A stretch of DNA of 64,000 nt from Rugalucina vietnamica. Its lineage: Eukaryota > Mollusca > Bivalvia > Lucinida > Lucinidae. This document shows positions 56,786-64,000 of the stretch, one piece after another. The stretch is taken from positions 2,914,001 to 2,978,000 of the forward strand of contig OZ024883.1 of the NCBI GenBank assembly GCA_964017185.1, in the 5' to 3' direction. Position 1 is the stretch's first letter. Each line of letters opens with the position of its first letter. The translations under genes were made by a program, and so were the position numbers. The notes beneath the pieces were generated by a model. It was given only the letters and a program-made list of their open reading frames with translations. It made no database searches and had not been told where the DNA came from.

Positions 56786-57317
56786 TCTGTTTCTGACACC
56801 CGATATCGGCACACTTCATAGCTTCCGATTCAATGTCTAATGTAAATGCAATAAAACATTTATTTACGTTTTTGAAACTGTGATAAAGGGTTGTTATTAT
56901 AAGGGACACTCGTTTAATACGACTATATCTCTGCGGTTTGACTCAGTTGTATTTACGACATTGACAATGCAAGAGGAACGAAAGGACAATATATAATAAC
57001 GCTATATTCAGGAAAATAGAATAGATGTGTTGACAGATTAGTAAAACTTGAAAAGTTCTTGTCAAGTTTTAAAGAACAAAAGTGAAACCAAAACAAACTT
57101 TTAAGAAGTGAAAGAGGTTTTGATTTTGCAGAATAAGTAGTGTTGGGGTTGACTTTGTAGTGTTTTCTGAAACTTTGACAAATGATAAAGTGACAGGAGC
57201 TTAAAAGGGAAATTTAAAACTGAACTGGAAATTGTGTGTTGAAAATAAGAATATACAATTTACAAACTCAGAACTTATCAATTTTGTGCAAAAACTGTAA
57301 AGCAACATAGGAAAGGA

Positions 57318-58166
57318 ATGAGTTCTAGCGATATATCAGGGGAATTGTCCCCACGTGGGAGTCTCATGGACGAAGATAACGGAATGAGCCGTCACGGGGA
57401 TCACATGCACGGCGAACACGTAAAACGCCCAATGAACGCTTTTATGGTGTGGTCACGTGGCCAAAGAAGAAAAATGGCACAAGAAAACCCTAAAATGCAT
57501 AATTCTGAGATCAGCAAACGCTTGGGAGCCGACTGGAAACTGTTAACGGAACACGAGAAAAAGCCTTTCATTGATGAGGCAAAGAGACTACGGGCGCTAC
57601 ATATGAAAGAACACCCGGATTATAAGTACCGCCCACGACGAAAACCAAAATCGTTACTGAAAAAGGATAAGTACGCATTTCCGTTGCCAATGTTACCCGG
57701 ATTGGGACCGGCTGCGTTCGGGGGACTACCACCGTTGACGGGACTACCACCCATGAGCCTTGGCAGCTCACCAGACAGTGCTAGTGCTGTTAACCAGGCC
57801 GCGATACTCAGTGAGAAAATGCGGGCGTTTCACCCGCCAACATCATCACATCCATTATTTTCACATTTAGAAAGCAGTGCTGGGAGTAAAATCGACAGTT
57901 CTAACTTCAACTTACGGACTTCTCTCTCCGAACAAATGTCTCAGATGTCACACCTCTCCGCCAGTTCTCTCTATAGTTCCTATCTCTCGGCACAGAGTGC
58001 GGCGGCGCTGGGCTCGATCCCGCCCACAGCCCACTCCCACCCAGGACAGTACATAGTGCCATGTTGCCCACCGGGTTATCTCCCTAGTTCCCAGGATGTA
58101 CACAGACCTGTGGCTTACGTTCTAGTGAAACCAGAGGACCATTATAGGCATTCGTCCGTTATATAA
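57318..58166 (+). CDS. SoxB2: SoxB2 transcription factor (Sox14/Sox21 type), single exon
   Basis: 282 residues, intronless as usual for SoxB genes. The HMG box at 35-106 runs from [18 protein letters not shown] through [16 protein letters not shown] to HPDYKYRP; it bends DNA at ATTGTT-type sites in the nucleus. Directly after it is [20 protein letters not shown] (105-124), the group B stretch in its Sox14/Sox21 form. The C-terminus is rich in Ser, Pro and Ala ([23 protein letters not shown]) and ends YRHSSVI. SoxB2 proteins mostly act as repressors in neural development and balance SoxB1 activators. The start is the first ATG (GGAATGAGT) after in-frame leader. Length fits the family (about 240-280). 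The GC-richer coding sequence stands out from its AT-rich surroundings. AATAAA signals follow at 58168 and 58177, though the true 3' UTR may be longer. Confidence 0.95.
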   Translation: MSSSDISGELSPRGSLMDEDNGMSRHGDHMHGEHVKRPMNAFMVWSRGQRRKMAQENPKMHNSEISKRLGADWKLLTEHEKKPFIDEAKRLRALHMKEHPDYKYRPRRKPKSLLKKDKYAFPLPMLPGLGPAAFGGLPPLTGLPPMSLGSSPDSASAVNQAAILSEKMRAFHPPTSSHPLFSHLESSAGSKIDSSNFNLRTSLSEQMSQMSHLSASSLYSSYLSAQSAAALGSIPPTAHSHPGQYIVPCCPPGYLPSSQDVHRPVAYVLVKPEDHYRHSSVI

Positions 58167-58837
58167 AAATAAAGACAATAAAACAATTTAAGTCCCTGTG
58201 CTTGAAACTCTGCTTTTGAGGGTTTGATCCCGGTTTCACACAAACCAAAATTCGACTAAATGCTAGAATCCTAAATTTTGGTTATGCATACTATCAAAGC
58301 AGTGAACAATTCAGATGTTGCTAAAAATGCATGTATGTGTGCGAATTGCTCATACGAGTATTTTAAGCAGATTTTCTTGCAGAGGGTCTAATTAAATAGT
58401 AGCTATCAGATTGTTTAATACGAGAAAAACGTTTAAATAGATCTCTATTATTGTGTAGTGCTTATTTTATGGCATTGCACTGTTGTTATAGTGAATTATT
58501 TTTCCAGTTTTTGCAAAGTTGAACAAGGAGCGCCACACATAGCATACCACATACGTTGTCAGGTCTCAACAATATTTCATATTTCATTCATGTTCAATAT
58601 TTAATTAAGGGCCAGTTGTACAAAATTATCGACACCATTGGCTGACGTTTCGTCAATTTTCAAGCAACAAAATTAAGACGTTTTTCATTACCTTTTGCAA
58701 TGCAACAAAAACTTTTATTTCCTCACGTGTATTATCATTATTTGAACCAAGAGGCATTATTTAACTAACGGTGTCCATAAATTTGTTCAACTGGTGTTAT
58801 ATATACTTTTGCATTTAGACGATTGTCAGCATTTACT
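58167..58837 (+). other. 3' flank of SoxB2
   Basis: Two AATAAA hexamers within 16 bases of the stop, then AT-rich sequence with no recognisable feature. Confidence 0.5.
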
Positions 58838-59093
58838 CATTATGAAAACTTGCCCGTGCAATATATAGAGATTTTTTTAGCTTTAAAAATTGAAAATTTG
58901 CAGCTGAAAATTTTTGATATTGTTCTTATTTTTGCTCAAAACATAGATTGTGGGTACACGTTAGAACCGCCTCAGCGAGGCGGTTCTAACGAATACCCAC
59001 AATCTATGTTTTGGAGCAAAAATAAGAAAAATAGGTATACCCCTGCGTACCCCAGTTTTGCTTTGTACATTACACGGACATGTTTTCGTGATG
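58838..59093 (+). mobile_element. Palindromic MITE, family A copy 8
   Basis: CATTATGAAAACTTGCCC to GACATGTTTTCGTGATG; core GAACCGCCTCAGCGAGGCGG. About 670 bp after the SoxB2 stop. Confidence 0.92.
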
Positions 59094-59163
59094 TAACTTT
59101 TCTTTATGTAATTTTTTTCAACGACGGATTACTTTTTTCCGATTGTTAGTGTATGTTCCCATA

Positions 59164-59429
59164 CATCACGAAAACATGTCCGTGTAATGTATACTCCCTG
59201 AAATCCCACTTTTGTATAGTAAAACTGGGGTATGCAGGGGTATACCTATTTTTCTTATTTTTGCTCCAAAACATAGATTGTGGGTACTCGTTAGAACCGC
59301 CTCGGCGAGGCGGTTCTAACGTGTACCCAGAATCTATGTTTTGAGCAAAAATAAAAAAAAATATCAGTATTTTTCAGCTTTTCAAGATAAAAACATCTCT
59401 GTTTATTGCATGGGCAAGTTTTCGTAATG
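59164..59429 (-). mobile_element. Palindromic MITE, family A copy 9, inverted partner of copy 8
   Basis: CATCACGAAAACATGTCC to GGGCAAGTTTTCGTAATG; core GAACCGCCTCGGCGAGGCGG. Separated from copy 8 by 70 bp, so the two could form one large stem. Confidence 0.92.
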
Positions 59430-60708
59430 AAATTCAAAATTTTCAAACAGCAGACGATCATTTCTGAAAAGATACCAAATCATTTTTTCACAATTAACAT
59501 TTTAATCATGATTCTTAAACTGCCCTTTAATTGGATTATTTCATACCTATAAATAGGCCTAGTATGGCACAAAAACCAAGAATCAATGTCTTACGTTTAG
59601 GCAAATCATGAAATTTCAATAGCGCTGTTAGATGTCCTGTCATTAACACATCTGTATTTAAAACATGTTGGTTATTATTTGCTGAATATACGATTCCTTT
59701 TCAATCCTCTGATTACAGAATTTTAATTAAATAAGGCCGAATCGAGTTACTGTTTTTTGGAAAGTGCTCTGTAAAATGAATTCTAAAATACTATAAACCA
59801 GTTGATGTAGCTTTTTTACTTCAAAGTTGATTTTCTTTTTCGGGGTGTGCATCATCTATCAAGTGATCGACTGCTGTTTGATGAGGCCAAATCTGACTTA
59901 TTCTCGTAATATGGTGAATTATAGATTGTCTCGGAAACCAGGGTAAAAATCATCTGTCATGAAACGTTTTGTGAGCCCATGGTGTTTGTCATTTTCAATA
60001 CCGTTGTGCATTTGTTCGTTAACGTACATGGAGATTAAGATCTGATATTTTCTTTCATAGTAGCTAAGTTATTCATGTAGTAATGTTAACCGATTTTTAA
60101 AGTGCTGTGATTTTGTTGGCAGAAAGTGCTCTGTAGAAAATTGAATTTAGTTTATTATTTCATTTCTGAAATCCATTGTAGTTTTCTTTGTATTGCCTGG
60201 GATATTTTCAATCACTATCAATTTCGGTCCATCGCGTATGTCATTTCAGCATCTCCGTTCTAAAATTGAATAAACCATAAAAAAGGGATAAAAATACAAA
60301 TGTAAATGATATAGGCATCTTATTAGGCGACTTGTGTTATAATAACAGTACTTGCATCTCTTTGTTCATTCTTCCTTTTCTGTTTTTCTCTCTTTAATAT
60401 TTTTAAAATCATCTGAACAAATCTTAAGATATAATCTATATAGCAAAACGATGTATCTAAACTGATAAACGATTTCTCCTGACAGTATTTAAAAACACGT
60501 ATCTTTTCACTAAAAAAAGTCTGTTCCACATAATTTTACTATTCATCAAGATTTTAATATGTAGATTGCCTTCAGAACATCGCAAGAATCTGATTGTTTT
60601 AGTGATTGAAAATAGCACAGTTTATGCAAACTGTTACCCATGCCAGATATCGTATCAGCGTCATTCGTTCGTGTAATAAGTCAATGACATTTTTATAGGG
60701 TGATCAAA
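59430..60708. other. Unassigned AT-rich sequence
   Basis: No gene or repeat recognised. The minus frame 60529-60323 has no known domain. Confidence 0.4.
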
Positions 60709-60944
60709 TGAGCCGCCTCATGGGAAAAACAACAATCTGCATAGGCGAAAACAAAGGCGCAGATCAGCTTCGCAGTAACTACGAAGTTGATCAGCGCCTT
60801 TGTTTTCGCTACTCGGATAGTACAATTCCTTTTCTACTTAAATACAAAATTTCAAGCTTCTAGTTCTTTTCTGTGCTTGTACAGGTCGGTTTGTGTCAGA
60901 CCTGGTCGGAAACCACATTGTTGGTTTTCCCACGAGGTGGCTCA
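60709..60944 (+). mobile_element. Palindromic MITE, family D copy 5
   Basis: TGAGCCGCCTCATGGG to CACGAGGTGGCTCA. The ten-base TGATCAAATG lies at the left edge (60701-60710, overlapping the first two element bases) and again at 60949-60958, a likely target duplication. Confidence 0.9.
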
Positions 60945-61012
60945 TATATGATCAAATGTAACATTTACTACATGATCTTTTTTTCTCAGACATTCATGCA
61001 GATACTTTACAT

Positions 61013-61292
61013 CTGGTCCCGAGGTTAAATTTTTTTTCAAGCTCAGCTCAGCCGAGCGTGAAATTTCAACTGCTCATAAATGCTGAAATAGTCAAAATTA
61101 GTGAAAAAATCAGGTTCAAAACTCAAAATCTAGTAATTTATCCTGCTCATAAATGTTAAAATGCCAACAATTGTTGGCATTTTAACATTTATAAAATGCC
61201 AACAATTGTTGGCATTTTAACATTCATGAGCGGGATAAATTTTAGTCTCAGCTGAGTTGAGCATGAAAACTATTTTATAACCTGGGGACCTG
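61013..61292. mobile_element. Inverted-repeat MITE with two internal palindromes
   Basis: Arms of about 100 bp: left CTGGTCCCGAGGTTA and GCTCAGCTCAGCCGAGC, right mirror CAGGTCCCCAGGTTA and GCTCAACTCAGCTGAG. At 61157-61227 the block AAATGCCAACAATTGTTGGC occurs twice in tandem; TGCCAACAATTGTTGGCA is a perfect 18-bp palindrome. Confidence 0.85.
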
Positions 61293-61767
61293 GTCGAGTA
61301 AAAGTGAAAACGGTAAAGTGCGTAAGCTTTAATTGGTAAAGGGTAATAAAAGGCACCATGATAGGCTACGTGGTTTTGGTAGTTTTACTAAATGGCATGT
61401 AAACGACTCGACGTTTGTATTGGCATCATTGATAATGCGTTAGTAGAATTCCTTGTTATTTTGTATTGACGACTTTGTTTGTTTCAATGCTGTTTTAAAC
61501 TGAGAGTATAAAATACAAACTGTATCTGTTTGGTTGTTTTCCCATTATTTGTAAAGTGAACCTTAAATATTCTCAAACTTCTTTCAGGTAGACCTACGCA
61601 TTTAGCTAAGTGCATTGGGCATGTACATGTACGTGTTTTTCATTTTTAAAAAGTTGAAATGGTTAATATGTGACCTGGGTCTACACTGAACGAATTTTGA
61701 TTATACTTAAGGTGGCCTATATAATATAAAAAAGGTTATATTTTCCAAAAGTACAGATGCTCACCAG
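61293..61767. other. Unassigned sequence
   Basis: Nothing recognised. Confidence 0.4.
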
Positions 61768-62053
61768 CATCAGGAAAATATGTCCGTGCAATGATTATCC
61801 CCTTAATATAAACCCCACATTTATATAGCAAAACTGTGGTATGGAGGAGTATACCTATTTTTCTTATTTTTGCTTCAAAACATAGATTGTGGGTACACGT
61901 TAGAACCGCCTCGGTGAGGCGGTTCTAACGTGTACCCACAATCTATGTTTTGAGCAAAAAATTAGAAAAATATCAGATTTTTTTCTACTGAAAATTTTCA
62001 TTTTTGACATCTTTAAAAATCGCTGTATATTGCACGGGTATGTTTCCATAATG
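61768..62053 (-). mobile_element. Palindromic MITE, family A copy 10
   Basis: CATCAGGAAAATATGTCC to GGTATGTTTCCATAATG; core GAACCGCCTCGGTGAGGCGG with intact outer arms ACATAGATTGTGGGTACACG and its mirror. Confidence 0.9.
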
Positions 62054-62129
62054 ATACTATCAATCATGATTGTCAGAAGTACATGTGCATCGAAGCATGT
62101 CGATGATACCCGATTGCTTTTGTGATAGA

Positions 62130-62950
62130 AAAAAAGGTAAAAGTAGGCATGATCAGGAAGTGGTGCAATCAGAAAGAAATTCCCACTCCAAAAACCGAGG
62201 TGGGGAAAAACTAAACTGACAACATAAAGAAAATATATCGTAGGCCGAGTGAGCAGCTATTTCCGAATAGGCGGTCACTCAGTCACCCGAACTTAATGTG
62301 AAAACGTACATAAGGTGCAAACAGCACAAAAGTTCAGCACCAAAACATAAAACAAACCTATATAAAATGAGCCCGATTGCCATGCTGACGTTGCAGGAAA
62401 TAATAGGGTTGTTATATTTGCTTTACCTTTCTAGTGAATAAAAATAAAACTGAGATCCTTTAAGAGCAGTGAGCATATTTTTGAGAAAGGTGATGGGCCA
62501 TACTGCGGTTTTGGCTATTCAAGCCTCTTCAGTGACCCTTTAGATTATTACTGAAATTTTGCAACTTTCAACAGGGTAGACAATACAAAGACTAGTATAA
62601 TCAAAACGGCTAAAATCAACATTAAAATAAAACAAATAGAACCACAACAGAACGATCAGTTATATAAATTTACTGGGTCCTTTAAACCGGTTCTACAGGG
62701 CGCTAACCTCACCCTCTAATTAGTTGTTCAGTCCTCGTTGTAAATTTCCAACTAGTCAATGAATCATCAAGAACAAACAAACAAACAAATTATCAAAACC
62801 ATCATCACTATGATCAAAAAAGAGGACTCACAGATACAATATGCTACCCGGCGATTGAGAAAATCTGGAGCTCTGGAATTCAACTGGTGTTAATGTTCTT
62901 CCATATTAACACCAGTTGAGCTCTGGTAGACCAAGCAATAGACAAAAAGC
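62130..62950 (-). mobile_element. Family B copy interrupted by a family C retroposon
   Basis: 62130-62356 is the 3' part and 62637-62950 the continuation. At the break the host bases ATAAAACAAA are present on both sides. Near 62885-62935 a short inverted repeat (GAGCTCTGG...CAACTGGTGTTAAT and its mirror) has grown. Confidence 0.85.
62357..62626. mobile_element. Family C retroposon, copy 2, with 10-bp target duplication
   Basis: 270 bp between two copies of ATAAAACAAA (62347-62356, 62627-62636). The ends are not inverted repeats. The body shares GATCCTTTAAGAGCAGTGAG, GATGGGCCATACTGCGG and CCTCTTCAGTGACCC with copies 1 and 3. SINE-like by size and duplication, but no pol III boxes seen. Confidence 0.75.
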
Positions 62951-63257
62951 TCTTTGGATCGGTGTATAGTCTGACGCCTGACCACCAGCATGCAATTAAA
63001 GAAGGAAGCAAAGTCATTAACCTTAACTGGGCTAAAATAAGCATGCATACTGTCACATCACATTTAGGTTATACTGTATACGTTAATAACGTTGGTCAGA
63101 AAAATAATTCCTGCTTAAATGTATGTGCCAAGTCACCATACAATTCTGGTTTCCGGAAAGCGTCTGGCGATAAAATTAAGAAGTAATTTTTCGATGTGTA
63201 TGATATCTATTGTCCCGCTGGACAGGTTTGGCCATTTAAAATTTATTTCTCATGTTT
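62951..63257. other. Unassigned sequence
   Basis: The frame 62962-63186 (74 codons) shows no known domain; its first bases continue a decayed family B edge. Confidence 0.4.
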
Positions 63258-63378
63258 AAAACGGTAGGAGTGGGTAATGATCAGGAAAATGTGCAATCAG
63301 AAAGAAATTCCTACTCCAAAATCACATAATTGACAATCAGGTAATTTTACTTAGAAAACATATCGTAGACCGAGTGAT
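63258..63378 (-). mobile_element. Family B 3'-end fragment
   Basis: GTGGGTAATGATCAGG to CATATCGTAGACCGAGTG, cut at the start of a family C copy. Confidence 0.78.
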
Positions 63379-63590
63379 AAAAATTAAAACTGAGATTCTT
63401 TAAGAGCAGTGAGCATATTAATGAGAAAAGGGATGGGCCATACCGTGGTTCCGGCTACTTAAACCTCTTCAGTGACCCTTAATAAGAGTTGACAAAATGG
63501 TACCAAAGTGAAATACTGTAATTCTGCAACTTTCAACCGAATAGTCGATACAAAGACTAGCATTATTACACTGAAGAGCTTTAAAAACGC
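63379..63590. mobile_element. Family C retroposon, copy 3
   Basis: GATTCTTTAAGAGCAGTGAG, GGGATGGGCCATACCG and CTGCAACTTTCAACC. It replaces the rest of the family B copy. Confidence 0.7.
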
Positions 63591-64000
63591 AAAAAAAGAA
63601 AATTGGTAATTTTTTGCACCAAGGATATTTTAAGTCTTCCGTAACAGGTGAAAGGGATCAGTAACTGTACTCTGCTTCTATTTTAACACGAAACCGGCAT
63701 TTGTAAAGTCACTGACCACCCACAGGAATAAAAAGCCATTTTATACTTTTTGCCATGTGGCGTCACGTTGAATTAATGAAGAAAAACATTTGACCATTTC
63801 ACACGGAGCTTGTCGCAATCCATATCTAAAAAACACTTTAGTTTTCGTTTTGTTTCATTTTTGACAATTCTACGGGTCTTTGGAAATGAATTATCCAGCA
63901 CAATTGAATTTTTACTAACTTTATGACGTATATGTGATGCCACGTGACGTCATAATTACCATTTTTCATCTATACGGCACTGCAGCAGTCCCTCCGAGGC
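63591..64000. other. Unassigned sequence to the window end
   Basis: No gene recognised. Confidence 0.4.

Noticed and set aside
58823-59344. Frames across the family A MITEs containing GYTLEPPQRGGSN-like residues
   Set aside because: The same residues recur at every MITE copy because of the palindrome; not protein conservation.
62962-63186. 74-codon frame at the end of a family B copy
   Set aside because: No known motif and it starts in a decayed repeat edge.

Overview
Nuclear DNA of an invertebrate animal, most likely a bivalve mollusc. This rests on a spliced-type TRIM-like gene, a single-exon SoxB2 gene, AT-rich intergenic DNA and repeat families whose style I recall from bivalve genomes: tRNA-derived SINEs, MITEs with ends like TGAGCCGCCTC, and degenerate units with CTTCTTCT and GGCATGTAGCATC. 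No species can be named from sequence alone. There are no operons, phages or CRISPR arrays. Only two host genes are convincing: a double B-box protein at 46252-47181 (+) and a SoxB2 (Sox14/21-type) transcription factor at 57318-58166 (+). Almost everything else recognisable is mobile DNA.

Layout. 1-9 kb: a decayed minus-strand non-LTR retrotransposon (876-2842), an inverted repeat pair around it, a TIR element, a SINE, and an insert nested in an RT-element relic. 9-24 kb: a graveyard of one reverse-transcriptase element ('family B', about 26 fragments in the window, almost all 5'-truncated). Here too is a clean TA-duplicating DNA transposon nested in a B copy (14832-16054), and a 5'-truncated LINE with a 716-codon open frame ending in a C2H2 finger (17758-20100). 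24-35 kb: palindromic MITEs (family A), a Tc1-like transposase pseudogene with an apparent 103-nt intron, and TIR elements with visible target duplications (29571-30332, TA; 32189-33728, ATGTA). 35.8-41.2 kb: an almost complete two-ORF LINE on the minus strand, broken only by a few single-base shifts. 41.4-46 kb: a TA-flanked element, MITE pairs and B fragments. 46-48.2 kb: the TRIM-like gene followed by a 33-bp minisatellite. 48-56 kb: more MITEs and B copies. 56-64 kb: the SoxB2 gene with upstream CCAAT boxes, set among four family A MITEs (two in inverted orientation), a family D MITE and a palindrome-rich MITE.

The nested insertions give a relative order: B copies are old landing sites; the 14832-16054 transposon, the 8274-8941 insert (family G) and the 62357-62626 retroposon (family C) arrived later. 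The most unusual signals are the CAC-ended TIR element with a 5-bp duplication, the MITE families built on perfect GC-rich palindromes, the intron in the Tc1-like transposase, and the LINE whose ORF2 lies in frame with ORF1 behind a single UAG and has no AUG before its endonuclease.

All calls come from reading the sequence by eye; family names are from memory of motifs, and no database search was possible.
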